Source: Aplysia californica (lineage: Eukaryota > Mollusca > Gastropoda > Aplysiida > Aplysiidae). Taken from it: a stretch of 64,000 bases of DNA. Position 1 is the first letter of the stretch. Every line of letters starts with the position of its first letter. The stretch is from the NCBI RefSeq assembly GCF_000002075.1, contig NW_004797277.1, positions 271,540-335,539 on the forward strand, read 5' to 3'. The position numbers were made by a program, and so were the translations under genes. Of the stretch, positions 12,346 to 24,376 are shown one piece after another. The notes beneath the pieces are model-generated. The model worked only from the letters and a program-made list of their open reading frames with translations. It made no database searches and had not been told where the DNA came from.

Positions 12346-12725
12346 CCCCAATAAGTCCTGAAAGACACTTCAACCAATGTGCATTAACTCAGAGAATTCT
12401 GAGTGCGGGCAAAGATCAGTCACACCTTGGGGCAAGTCAACTTTTAAATCTGGGTTCTTTTTTTACTATCGACCCGTCTCATGTACACGTTTTATACGAG
12501 CGTATATATACTTTTTTTCTAGTAGTATTTTGCATGCTGAACACGAACATACGGCCGCAAATCAATAGTTATAGAGCTATTGATGTTTGAAAACAGAACT
12601 ATATATTACAGTAGATACAGGGCCAATAGCGTAGTATCATTTGACTTGTTTTTAACAACATGGGAGGTTTCAGGGGGGCATGTCCCCTTGGCCTAAAAAG
12701 AATCTGGGAGTTTCAGGGAGGCATG

Positions 12726-12865
12726 CCCCCCCCCCCCCCCCCCTCCTCATTTCACCATGATTTGATTGGGCAAAATTGGGATTGATATCCACATGTACTT
12801 GAAAACAATTGATTTGCAGGGGTTTTTATTCCCCAAAATTTTTGGGGGGGTTGGGGGGGGGGGGG
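12726..12865. repeat. Poly-C (18) and poly-G (7 and 13) runs
   Basis: C18 at 12726-12743, G7 at 12844-12850 and G13 at 12853-12865. Confidence 0.9.
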
Positions 12866-13135
12866 TTTGGCAAGTGTTTTAATGCTCAACTGCAAAACTG
12901 TTCACAGAGAAATTCGCGTCCGCAACCCGCAACTTGCGTGTGCAACCTTTGCCACTTTCGTGAATTTGCGAATTTTAGCCAATTTTCTGCAAAAGTTGGA
13001 AAAATAATAATAAAATTTCTTTTTAAAAAACTGAAACTTTCTTCCACAGCTAAAAATAATGACACCAAGGGGGACAATTCGTATCTGAAATAGATCTACC
13101 ACTTCCTTTCCACTATGGGGTGCCCATTGCTGATG

Positions 13136-13302
13136 GGATTGGGTCGGGTCAGGTCGTGTTGGGATGATATCGCCCGACTATTCGCCTGAAAATGTGTTTG
13201 GTTTTGAGTTAACGGGTCGGGCGCGATCAATTTGTGCCATGATAGCCGCTTTTTGGGCAATCAATCTGGCGAGCAAACCGACCCGACCCCACCCCCCAAT
13301 AG
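13136..13302. repeat. Short inverted-repeat element, MITE-like
   Basis: Left end ttgggtcgggtcaggtcg and right end cgacccgaccccaccccc are inverted repeats about 165 bases apart. There is no coding capacity. It could be a tiny hAT-type MITE; target duplication is not clear. Confidence 0.4.
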
Positions 13303-14490
13303 TCCTGTTTGGACTGTGAATCCTCTTCTAGCTAGATCTAGATTCCAGAGATCTATATCTAGAGTAAATTAATTGTAAACACGATCGTCTGATTATTTAA
13401 CTTGCTTGGTTCCGAAGCACTAGGTAGATCTAGTAAAGACTTAGGCTAGGAGGGTAGAACTAGACATGGATTGATTCATCCAGAAAACCCCTAAAGGGGA
13501 CGTCCAAATTTAATTTTATACCTGGAAAAGGGAGGGGTGGGGGGGGGGAGGTAAGCACATGCATTAGAAGGGTTTGAAATGGCGATGGTGATGAGAAAAA
13601 AAATTTTCCCTGAAAAAATTACATTCACCAAACATGTGAAAGCAAACCAGCATAGCTATGCTATGGATCTTATCATACAGACCAAGAGCATACATATAGT
13701 TCTGAATGCGCAGCTTTTTATTTGAAAGCAATAGATCTAGATCTATTCCAATTTTTGTTTGAGTCATGAAATTTATACCTAGTCCGTTATATCGTTTTGT
13801 TGCAACACCGCAAGAACTAATTCACTCGTTTTTCCCGAAACCCATACTTTGACAAAGTGAAACTAGAGCTAGATCTAGATGTTTTTGTTTTCTAAATCCT
13901 TTCCGAGTTTTTCAATTGCAATAATAAAGTATAAATGATGGATCGTGTTAAAACGAAAGAATACTGAGGCACCTTATCATAGCCGATATCGTCGATACGT
14001 CCACAAGGGGTGTGGACTCGCGCCGATATATCGGCGATACGTCCGGAAAGAATTATAACTTGATTGATTATAACCATTCAAGGGTAAAATTTTCCATTGC
14101 AGAACGAATAAATAAATTGAAGGGACTATTTCTTCTAACGCCCGGGCAAATAAAGTTGAACTCTATTTCTCCTAACGGTTTTTGATCTCGAGATTTTTTG
14201 GTTATTTGCGAGATTTAGGCGTCATCCTTTCATAATTTCATTTGCCATTCTGCAAGGACTGGGAGGAAGCATTTTTTGCATCGAATAATTCAATTAAAAT
14301 TTTTTTTAGAGCTCTAGAGATTTTTAAATGTCTGAATATTCAGCAACTTCAATTGTGGTTGGAGCAACGTTCCTGGACTATTATTATACATTTTATACTT
14401 CATTTGAAAATACCTTCAAAAGGTACAGCGAGAAAACAAGACTGCTGCTCGACCTTGGCATGGAGTAACCTATTTTGCATTTGGTCGTCG
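13303..14490. other. No gene recognised; scattered TAGATCTA words
   Basis: Contains agatctagattccagagatc and related palindromic text, and a pair of cgatacgtcc words at 13993 and 14034. No protein motif. Confidence 0.5.
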
Positions 14491-14609
14491 TTATTCAGAC
14501 TCGAGTCCGAATAACATTTTTTCATATTCAGACTCGAGTTCGAATTTAAAAAATTCTTATTCGGACTCGAGTCCGAATATGAAAAAATGTTATTCGGACT
14601 CGGGTCCGG
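14491..14609. repeat. Near-perfect palindrome of about 115 bases
   Basis: Arms of about 50 bases (gactcgagtccgaataacat and its complement atgttattcggactcgggtc) are separated by tttaaaaaattc. Each arm itself contains the smaller palindrome ggactcgagtcc. A single arm recurs at 15397-15446. Confidence 0.85.
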
Positions 14610-14859
14610 AAAAAAGGAAGTGTCTTCGTTCTATAGATCTAACGTTCAGTGCTTTCAATTTTCCGCCATTTTTTAGTTTCCCCCACACCTTATCTGCCGA
14701 TCTAATGCCCGCCGCCTCATTGATACTCCCCCCCCACCCACGTTTCCCACTTTTTTTGTTGTAGAAAAAGGTAAAATTGAAGATAATTAGCAGACCACCT
14801 GGCACCTGCATAATATTATGAGCTGTGTAAAAAAAAAAAAGACCGATTCGTTCAAATAC

Positions 14860-15150
14860 ACAAGCCTGTGTCATATCGATTGTTTACCAAGAAAAAGTTG
14901 TGTTGCCGTGTAGAGCTGAGCATACGGCAACTTTTCATTCCATAGACCAGCGCACAATTCATTATGTAGATCTACGTCAAGACTAGCTTATTATTGTAAT
15001 AATGATCAGTTGCCGGGGGGAAAAAGACTGACGCGTATGCGACGTACAACGCCCGGACCAATAGTGCCCCCCCCCCCAACCACCCTCCCCGACACGCACA
15101 CAGCCACACGTGTGCAGGCCGCCCATTTGACCCCGACACACGCTAACGAG
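14860..15150. repeat. Internal segment shared with the MITE at 42.3-43.2 kb
   Basis: Words such as cattatgtagatctacgtca, agcttattattgtaat and cgacacgcacacagccacac correspond in order to 42640-42930 (cattacatagatctatgtca, agcttattattgtaat, cagacacacgcacataaagt). The segment sits between the palindrome at 14491 and its half-copy at 15397, so 14.49-15.45 kb may be one element. Confidence 0.55.
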
Positions 15151-15396
15151 CCATCTTTAATTGCTTCAGATGACCTCTTGACAAATAAACATTTATTAGA
15201 AGAGCTATAACTTTTCAGGCCGGCCTCAAATTCATCATAAGATTAAAACTCGGCTCCTGCACAAAACTAAAACGCCTAAGTTTTGCCCGAAGTGATCCCG
15301 GTCTCTACCCAGCCTGAGGCGAGTCACGAGTGAGGCAGGACAGGAAGCCGGATTCACGAGTCACAGGAAGTCGGAAATGATGTCATGCTGGACAAG

Positions 15397-15446
15397 AATC
15401 AGAGTCCGAATAACATTTTTTCATATTCGGACTCGAGTCCGAATAA
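15397..15446 (+). repeat. Single arm of the 14.5-kb palindrome
   Basis: agagtccgaataacattttt through gagtccgaataa repeats the arm at 14496-14548. Confidence 0.8.
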
Positions 15447-15689
15447 TCACTTCGTTTGCATTTATTCACCCAGCAAAAACAATCCCCCCTTTTAAGTTTT
15501 TTTTAAAATCCCCCCCCCCCCTCCGTTCACACCTTACACACACACTGACATACACACACACACATACACACACGGGCCACTCCATTCACCTAGGCCTACT
15601 TATTACCAACAAATCTCGAGAACAGAAACCGTTCGGAGAAATAAAGTATAAGTTTATTTTCCCGAACGTTCGAAGATGAAATAGAGCCT

Positions 15690-16010
15690 GCCGGCCTAGA
15701 TCTAGAAGTCTAGATCTAGATATCTAGAGACAGAAAGAATCTATCTAGGTGTAGATAGATCTAATGTAGATCTAGATATTTAGATCTAGATTCTAGATCT
15801 AGATTTCTAGCTCTAAATAGAATGAATAGATCTACCGGTCCGAGATTCTCCATTGAGAGATGTGGGGAAAATCATGAATCTAAGGTTGAGACAGAGGCAA
15901 AGTGACCAAAGTCAGACAAAAAGTGACGCTATTTCAATTTGCTCAAAAGATTTCATAACGTTATCCCCCAAATCGACAATATAGATCTAGATCTAGATCT
16001 AGATCTAGTC
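15690..16010. repeat. TAGATC-rich simple repeat
   Basis: Clusters of tctagatctaga, including four perfect tandem agatct units at 15980-16007, with mixed spacing in between. Isolated copies of the same palindromic word continue from about 13.3 to 18.9 kb. Confidence 0.7.
15829..15917 (+). repeat. About 90-base dispersed repeat, copy 1
   Basis: atctaccggtccgagattct, then ccattgagagat and ggggaaaatcatgaat, recurs at 17157-17245 with a small insertion. Confidence 0.7.
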
Positions 16011-17114
16011 ACCTCTCAGTGGAGTGAGAGAGGGAGGCGAGTTTTCTGGAGTGCTCAGTCAGTCAGGGATCCTATGAACTATATGATGCCCGATTCTCAC
16101 AATATCCAGTTTTTATCCTCACCCGAGTGAGAATATAATCACTCCGTAGTTAAAGATTTGACTTAAATATCATACTTTTCAAGGATTCCGTCTGTTGCGA
16201 ATGCAAAAGCAGTTGTGGCCGGCAGTTGATCTCTCTAGATTTAGATCTATTTATCTATTGCCAAAACAAGACAGTGGTGTCTTTTTGTTACAAGTAGCTT
16301 TGTGTTTACTGTTGGTGTTTATAATGTTTTGAATTTGTTTTGTAATGTAAAAATTTACACACAATGAGTAGTTTCCCTTTAGTGAAAATAATGCCAGGGT
16401 ATTTTAGACACTCAAGTTGAAAACACATTAGCTTATGTGGTTATACTTAAATATCGGCTTTTGTACAGCTGTAGTCTAATCATTCGTTTTTATTGCTTCA
16501 AAAATTTTCAAAACACTTATTTTAAAGCTAACAGACAAAAAGTTATTTTGATAAAGAAAAAAATACATTCTCTAGAGTTGCATTTACTTCACTCCCACTG
16601 GGCAAGCTCGTACAAAATAGAAATCTTACTTCCGGAAAGAGTTGAACAAGAAGAAAAAAAAGGTAAGAAACATACTTGCCTTGTCAACAGCTGTGTGACT
16701 TCATCGGGTTTTGTGTTGGCGTCCATTACTGTAAGCCTACTCAGTACTCAGACAGGTCATTGAGATTATTGTGTTTTTTTATATTTCATGTCTTTTTACC
16801 GTGTACTTTATGATAATAGTAGCCACGTATTATTTTAGTTTAGAAAATAAAACGCTGTAGACTTTTAATACAAGAGTAACATTAGTCATTAGTAAAACAA
16901 GAGTTTGGGGTAGGGTTCGGGGTTGGGTCAGCAGGGTTAAGATTCTTTTAAAAGGCCTTGTTTTTGTTGGGGTGGTCGTTCGTCACGGAAGTCATTCCCC
17001 TACCCCTAACCCTACCCTTACTCTACCCCCAACGGGAAGATTGAAGAGTACCGGACCACTCATACAGTATTGCGCGAGGATGTGGGATGGGTGGGAAGGA
17101 TGGTTGGGGGTTGA
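16011..17114. other. No gene recognised
   Basis: The 108-residue frame at 16437-16763 lacks a recognisable domain. ccctaaccctaccctta at about 17003 resembles telomere text but is only two units. Confidence 0.5.
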
Positions 17115-17282
17115 GGGGGGGGGGGGGGTCTCCCCCCTGACAAATTATGAATGGATAGATCTACCGGTCCAAGAATCTCCATTGAGAGATATTAAAAACT
17201 GGGGAAAATCATGAATTCCTAAGGTTGAGACAAGGCAAAGTCAGTCCGCTGGTCCAGTATTGTTCAATCTTACCCCCCCCCC
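17115..17282 (+). repeat. Second copy of the 90-base repeat, flanked by G14 and C10 runs
   Basis: atctaccggtccaagaatct at 17159 matches the copy at 15829. G14 lies at 17115-17128 and C10 at 17273-17282. Confidence 0.65.
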
Positions 17283-17379
17283 ATCAACCCCTACCCTACC
17301 CCTCTGTTTCACAGTGGTCGCTCGTTACGGACTACAGAAGTCAGAAGTCCTCCCGTTCTTCTGGTGCTAAGCTTAATAT

Positions 17380-17864
17380 GGCCACCTCTATTCTCATCTC
17401 ACCCCGGGTGAGAATAGCGCAGGCGAGTCTTTTGGCTATTACTATTCTCACCCGGTGGGCGTTCACCATAGCCTCGGCCAACCAGTGAAGCGTTCACCCT
17501 GAACCATAGAATTATACACTGTGATAACAGAATTATAGAATTCTGTGCTGTGAACAAACGTTCTAGATCTATTACTACTGTTAGTGTTAGCCTAAAAGCG
17601 TGCAATTTTGTCTGTGGGCAGTTTGTTTTGCCCGAAAGTTCTCGCAAGATCTACTTCTCCCCTCTTCTCTCTCTCTGTCTCTTTCTGAATACTATCGATG
17701 TGGACGATCAAATTGACCAAAACAAAGTTTAAAAATGATGTTAAAACACAAAAGGAAATTAATTTGGTCGTCTACAAAGATGCTACGGGGCAATTTAACT
17801 TTTCGAATCAAGCCGAACTACATGGGTCGCCATTTTGTTTTGTCCGGAAGTTCTCACGCTACTC

Positions 17865-17954
<90 letters not shown>

Positions 17955-18192
17955 CTGCCCACAGACAAAATTGTACGCTTTTAGTTAGTAGGCTAACAGT
18001 ACTAGTAATGGAACGTTTATTCACGGCACAGAATTCTACAATTTTTCTGTTATCACAGTGTAGAATTCTGTGGTTTAGGGTGAACGTTAAATTGGTTGGC
18101 CTAGATCTAGGCTATGGTGAACGCACGCCGGGTGAGAATAGCCAAAAGACTCGCCTGCGCTATTCTCACCCGGGGTGAGAATAGAGGTGGCC
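17380..18192. mobile_element. Foldback-type element with arms of about 240 bases
   Basis: The left end ggccacctctattctcatct reappears inverted at the right end (ggggtgagaatagaggtggc, to 18192). The match continues inward through gcaggcgagtcttttggcta, gttcaccctgaacca and gcaattttgtctgtgggcag to about 17620 on the left and 17952 on the right. The loop holds a unit (gtggacgatcaaattgacca through gtcgccattttgttttgtcc) followed by a long CT tract. No transposase is visible. Confidence 0.75.
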
Positions 18193-18216
18193 TTTTAAAA
18201 ATTAAAGGGGTGAGAA

Positions 18217-18680
18217 TAAAAATACTTGCCACCGTTGGCTATTCTCACCCGGTGTGAAACAAGACCTGTTTTTCCTAATTTTGGGACTTTCTATCGTGGT
18301 GTGGATGATCAAATGGATAAAAGCAAAGAAAAAATTAGGTTATAGCACAAAAGTAAGCTAATTTGATCGTCTACAAAGATGCTATGGCTATTTCACTTTT
18401 CGAATCGAGTCAAACTACGCGGGTCGCCATTTTGTTTTGCCCGAAAGTTCTCGCAAGATCTACTCCTCCCCTCTTCTCTCTCTCTGACATCTCTTTCTGA
18501 TTACTGTCTATCGGTGTGGACGATGAAATTTACCAAAATAAAGTTTTAAAATTTTATGTTAAAACACAAAAGGAAATTAATTTGGTCGTCTACAAAGATG
18601 CTACGGCTGTTTAACTTTTCAAATCGAGCTGAACTACGCGGGTCACCATTTTGTTTTGCCCGGAAGTTCTCGTGCTACTC

Positions 18681-18717
<37 letters not shown>

Positions 18718-18957
18718 TCTCCACTGCCCACAGACAAAATTGTACGCTTTTAGGCTAACAGTAGTAATGGAAGGTACAAGCTCACGGCACAAAATTCTAC
18801 AATTTTTCTGTTATAATATATATATCACAGTGTAAAATTCTGTGGTTCAGGGTGAACGCAAAATTGGTTGGCCTAGATCTAGGCTATAAACGGTGAACGC
18901 AAACCGGGTGAGAATAGCCTAAAGACTCGCCTGCGCTATTCTCACCTAAATATCATC
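18217..18957. mobile_element. Second, partly truncated foldback copy with two loop units
   Basis: A short left arm (ttggctattctcacccggtg) is followed by two loop units at about 18297-18455 and 18517-18672, each with aaagatgctacgg- and gtcgccattttgttttgcc-type words and a CT tract. The full right arm follows (ctgcccacagacaaaattgt to gcctgcgctattctcacc). It lies nearly head-to-tail with the element ending at 18192. Confidence 0.7.
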
Positions 18958-20994
18958 TGTATCCTCGCTCTAGCCACTAAATATTCCATACCTGAAGAGA
19001 AGACCAGGTCTCCCTCTCACAGTCTGTGAAAACCCGACAAAAATGCGATATATTGCCTGTGTTACTGTGTGCAAAATTTCTCAATTTCAACTGAAAAGAA
19101 AACCTAAGGCACGTGTGAAATTGCAAAGTATTGTTTTGTTCTTTTATAAAATAAAAGGCCGGATGACAATGCCAGAAATGCCACCAAGAATTTACCACAA
19201 TTAGAAGAAGACCGCCTCTTCCACATTTTTAATAGCTTGAGATCTGGTCAGACACAGCCAACACACAGGGTGAACATTCGACTGTCAAATTACGACAAAA
19301 GATTACCGTGTTTTCCTATATCGTGTCAGTTCGTCACCCGTCTGTTGAAAGAAACTGACTCTACGCTCGGAAGGTTATTCCTCCTTTGTAAGCAGCCAAT
19401 TGTGTTGTGTCATCAAGGTTTTCAGTATCACAAACCTCCCAATAACTCCGCCCCAGTTTAACCTATTTGAATTAAAATAAACGCCAAATAGGGTAAAAAT
19501 GAATGATCCAAGCAGTAAAGATTAGTTTTTTTAACATATAGGATGGACTGCCTAAGACCTGGTAGATTTATGTTATGGCTGTACACAATTGAGTGATGCT
19601 GTGAGCTGGCTGAACTTGCATGCCGTGTACTAAGAGTTAAATAACGAGACCAAGCCATGGTAGAAAGATTCAAAGAAGAAACTACCTCAATATAATGAGC
19701 TCCAGACAGGATAAACATTACATGTCGAGGCTGCATGCACTGAACAAATATCCATGGTTCCATAGATATAGCTCGTTTTATTGTAAAGAAATTATTATTT
19801 TTTTTTTTTTAAAGATGTTTTTTAATCGGAATTACAAGCACTTAAGATTTGGTCGTTCAAGGAAAATTCACAAATATGGATTACTACTTTTCCGACTAAA
19901 TGTTCTTTGGAATTGGGATACCCCTTGAATTGTCTTTTTTCTGAGATTTTAGTGAATTTCACTGTCAACTTTGATTGTTACTTAACCTTGATATGGGTGT
20001 ACATTACCCTCAATACCACAGCTATGACGGTTGTCTTCAGTCAATTGTAGCTAATACTATTATAGATATTTTTATTGCGTTTTCATAAACTAGACATCGA
20101 AAGTAAAATCTTCTCATTGATGGAACGCTTGGTGTATGTTGACAGCTCTGTTGTCTTTGGTGAGCATTAAAACAAAAGTGTGTAGAATTGCCGTGGTATG
20201 TAACCCCGTTCGTGGAATGAGCGCGGGTAGACTGACCGGTAGCTGACCCCGGTCACACTGGCCCAGCAACGCACTGCCCGCCGAAACTAAACGACCGTAG
20301 ATTCGGCGCTGTGGATAGTATGGCTGTTTGTGTGATCTGCAGCAAAAAATTATACTGCAGTTTGACCCCAAAGCAGTGCATCTGTGTGCAGGAGTGAAAG
20401 TAAAAAATTGTTTCCATCCAGAAGTTGGTCCAAAGCTAGTTAATTGTCAAGGATGAGAGTCTTGTTTGTACTTGTGTAAAACGAGGTAGCATACATCATA
20501 CGTGGCATTCAAGCTGACTCACGGCATGTGTGGTTTCGGTAATATTGGAGTAATTAAGATCACTGTTCTTTTGCCTGTCGCTATAAAGCATCAAATGCTG
20601 TGCACCATGAAAATGTTTCGCTTTTCCTTAATAAATACAATAGTGTAAGTAATTTGTATATTACTGTCTTTGGAGCTGGAGAATCGCCGCGGAAAGCGAA
20701 GCCCCTTTCTGTCGAAATGCGAGGTCGGCTTGTTAAAAAATTGATATTTCTGCAGAAAGATTGATGATTAAATACGGTCTTTTCATTGGTGGAGAGCTTT
20801 GGACGGGGTTTCCTGCACAGTATATTTTTGGCCTTTGGGTTTAAATTGGAAGCCTTTAAAAATAGCATCAAAGTTTTCAAAGATAATTTTTTACTCTAAC
20901 TGTTCGTAAAATATCGGCACAAAAACAGCACCAGAGAAAAATCAGTTCATTTTCTATTTGATTAAAGTCATCAGCTTGGAATTATTTTTCTTTG
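18958..20994. other. No gene recognised; includes the CpG-rich patch
   Basis: Open frames at 18977-19198, 19458-19763 and 20581-20880 (all minus) have no family resemblance that I can name. Confidence 0.5.
20180..20420. promoter_or_regulatory. Locally GC- and CpG-rich patch, possible ARL5 promoter or first exon
   Basis: Between AT-rich flanks this patch holds many CpG and GC-rich words (gagcgcgggtagactgaccg, cgccgaaactaaacgaccg). It lies 2.3 kb upstream of the ARL5 leader exon and is not part of any repeat family I recognise. An 85-residue minus-strand open frame at 20114-20371 runs through it but resembles no known protein. The promoter role is inferred from position and composition only. 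Confidence 0.2.
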
Positions 20995-21412
20995 ATCCTT
21001 TCACAAAGCTCCGAAATCAAAGAAATAGACTAGACATTATTCCTCCTGTCTGGCAATCTATATGGAATTTTTGTTTTTTGGGGTTTTTTACTCAACACCT
21101 TTTGGTATGTCTGTTCAAAATCTTATTTTACTGTGTGTGTATTTTACTGAAAAACGTTGATCGAAAGCAAAAAAAATAAAAAATGTAAATTTGCATACCA
21201 AGGACTCAAATTTAGGCGGCCTTTTCTGACTAATATTTCCTTCGACACCAGGCAACCTCCACCTCCTTCAGTCTCAATCTTCTTGACTTCTTTTCATCAA
21301 GATAGATTGGGGTTGGGTTATTTTTTCAGCAAAGGCAAGAAAAATGAACAAGCAGATGATATACCCTAAAGTGGACGAGCATCTGATTCCATGATGTTGT
21401 GACACATGTAGA
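20995..21412 (-). mobile_element. MITE-1 copy C, reversed, left end decayed
   Basis: Reads attttactgaaaaacgttga, acctccacctccttcagtct, then gacgagcatctgattccatg and tgttgtgacacat, which is the family in reverse. The end near 20995 is too diverged to place exactly. Confidence 0.7.
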
Positions 21413-22642
21413 GCCTTTGTCTACAGTGAATGTAATCTAGTGCCTGGGACATACAATTTCAATTTTTGCGTTTAGAATTTGTGGAAGTGCATCTTTTCCT
21501 GAAGGAATGATGGTGGTTTTTTTTCCTCTTGTCCTCACAAACTATCATTAGCATGTGTGTAAGGTTATCTTTTTAGAGTGCAGGCTGGCTATTTTTACCT
21601 GAGGTATGAGGGTTGTTGTTATTTTCCACTTCAGATTGCAAAAATTAACACCTGTCACTTTCAGAGGGAGTACTTTATGGCTGTCTTGGACAGTTTCGAC
21701 TGTACGTTTAACTATCCTCAAGTATTCCAGAATTCTAGGGAAATAATACAGATAGAGAGAAAAATAGAGAAGAGAAAAATCAAATGCAAAGTTATGAGGT
21801 TATTGCTTGAGGTGCATGTGGACAGTATTATCTTGTGAGTACAGATTTGCTGCACAAAGTGACTCTGAACATATCACATGATATCAACTAGCTGCTGTAG
21901 TGCATTCTTCCATCTCCAGTAGGTATTTAAGTAAAAGCATGTTTATGTATGACCTTCAGATGGGTTGATCGTTCAATACCAGCAGCTAGGGTTGGCTGGT
22001 TTCTCCCTATGGTTAATTTTTTTTTTTAACTACTGAGTTCTGTTATAAATATTTCCTTTGTGTTGCACTATTTTTAGGAAAAAAATTTAAAAAGTGAACT
22101 TTATATTAAAGGCTAAACTGATAGTCAACATATAATATGGTAATTATGAATCAAATACACAGGGGAACCATATTACTCTACTCTGAGTTCACTGTTTCTA
22201 AACCAAGCTCACCTTGAGCATAAAATGTTTGGTTAATAACTTTGTTGTCTCTGCCTGCAAGAAGTAGAGTACTTTTTCTTCTGCCTCCTATGTCTTTTTA
22301 ATTCTATTCTCTTTTATCTTTTTTACGTATCTGTACTTTACGCAAATTGATGGAACTTCTTGTTTTAGATTTAAAATTTCGAATGGGATATTTGAAATTT
22401 GCAGAAATTTCATTTTTGGTTTGTGTTCCGCCTTCGTCATATCAGCTGTCTCCGATGTACATTTATTTAAATTTGAACCCTTTTGCTGGTTCACTTTTTT
22501 TTTTACAACAAGAGGGAGAATTTTTAAAAAAAATTTATCTCAGATTCCATATAGCTTTGGCAGTGCTTGCTAACTTTTTAATAAAAAAAAAAAATTTATG
22601 TTGAGAGTTAATTTAACATGCTGTCTTTGTTTCCTCACACAG

Positions 22643-22766
22643 CGCTTGACAAGAACTCTTACCAGAGGAGTAAAAGTTCAACAGCTGGTGGAGTTCAGTG
22701 CACATGAGTGTGAAAAGGAAAACTATGAGCACTTTTTTCTCTTATTCAGTTGTATAAATCTGTGAA
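22643..22766 (+). other. Probable 5' UTR part of the first coding exon of ARL5
   Basis: A good acceptor, tttcctcacacag, ends at 22642, and 124 bases later comes the ARL5 start ATG at 22767. This suggests an upstream non-coding exon and a 5' UTR intron. There are other ATGs in this leader (for example at 22704), so the leader call is an inference from the acceptor alone. Confidence 0.4.
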
Positions 22767-24056
22767 ATGGGTATACTGTTTTCCAAGTTGTGGAGTTTAT
22801 TCGCAAATGAAGGTAAGTTACTTTTTGTATCTGTTTGAACTGTCTAAAAATGATGTTGCTTTGCTTTGTAAATTTACTTATATAGTATCCAGTATCAATG
22901 CATAAATGATGCATAAAAGGGTTTTTGTAAAGAATACTTTCAGGTTGAGATTCAGAGTAAGAATGGGTAGTCTACCTTGGGAGTCAGCGATTGATGTCAA
23001 GGGGTTATACATGACTATATCAACACCTTTGATCTTCAAATTGATTCATTTTCATTGTTTGTGATAGAGTTGGATGCACTTTTGACCTTCAATGATTATA
23101 TATCACAATTAGATTAGTCTCATGTTAGTTTTAAAGATCTTGTGGAGTGACATTGATTCAAATTTTAATGTAATTAGATGACCTGATAACTATTCATTAG
23201 TTCTCATTCCATTACGTAATTTGTAACGTCTTTCATCAATTGCTACCTTACTTTCCATTAAGTAGAAGATGAACTGAATATTTTCCTACATGATCATGCT
23301 TGTTGCGTAAACTCCCAGAGTAGAGTTGTTTTATATGACCTTGTAGTTTTTAGGGCTTTCTTGTCTTTTAGTTCTCTTGTTGGGTGAAGAAATATTTATG
23401 GTGATCCTTGCTTGTATTGCAGAGCACAAGATCATCATTGTTGGACTCGACAATGCTGGAAAAACGACTATTTTGTACCAGTTGTAAGTTGTATGCACAC
23501 ACATGCTTTTATTGTGGTCCCATATTGCGGAAATGTTGGTTGTGTGTCCTTGCTATGTCTTCCGAAACTATCTGGTGCTAACGGTTTTACTCGAAAATTT
23601 TATGGATTCAATATAGTATTTTGTGCTTGCTTTTGCACACTTGGATGCAAATGTTCATGATAACAATAAAATTTAGTTGCAAAATACACTTGACAAACAT
23701 GTCCTTGAACTGGGCTAGTTGTGTAGCAGTAGGCACTCTGATGTCTGTTCTATCTGCCTGAAATAATACTAAAGAATTCAGTGCTCTTATGGTCCAGGTA
23801 TGTTCCAGGCAAAATCTGTGGAGTCAGTTATGTTCAGCTCAACAGGGTTTTTTATGTTCTTTTGTCATTTATTGAGACTGTTGTCAACATAAAATCAGTA
23901 GAAGGCTGTAACAACTGGAATGTCGTTGTTTCACTATACTTTGATCTGTACATTAGTATAGTATAATAATATTATTCTCTGTCTCTCTCTCCCCTTTCTC
24001 TTTCTCTCTCTCTCACCTTCTTTCTTTTTCCCTCCCCCCTCTCTGTCTGTCTCTGT

Positions 24057-24134
<78 letters not shown>

Positions 24135-24301
24135 CCTCCCTCCCTCTCTCACTCCCTCTCTCTCTCCTCTCTCTCTCTCTCTCTTGCTCTCTCTCTCTCC
24201 TGCTCTCTCTCTCTCCTCTCTTCCTCTCTCTCTCTTGCTCTCTCTCTCTCCCTCCCTCCTTCCCTCCCCCCCCATCTCTCTCTTTCTATATATATAATAT
24301 A

Positions 24302-24376
<75 letters not shown>

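Larger units (their letters stand above)
11698..13135. other. No gene recognised; homopolymer-rich
   Basis: Several C, G and A runs and the words aatcgggat (12080-12160), probably decayed repeat. Open frames are unconvincing. Confidence 0.5.

Noticed and set aside
16990-17030. Telomere-like ccctaaccctaccctta
   Set aside because: Only two imperfect units in ordinary sequence; not a telomere or clear interstitial array.
20114-20371. 85-residue minus-strand open frame
   Set aside because: No recognisable domain or splice partner. It is more likely a by-product of the CpG-rich patch.
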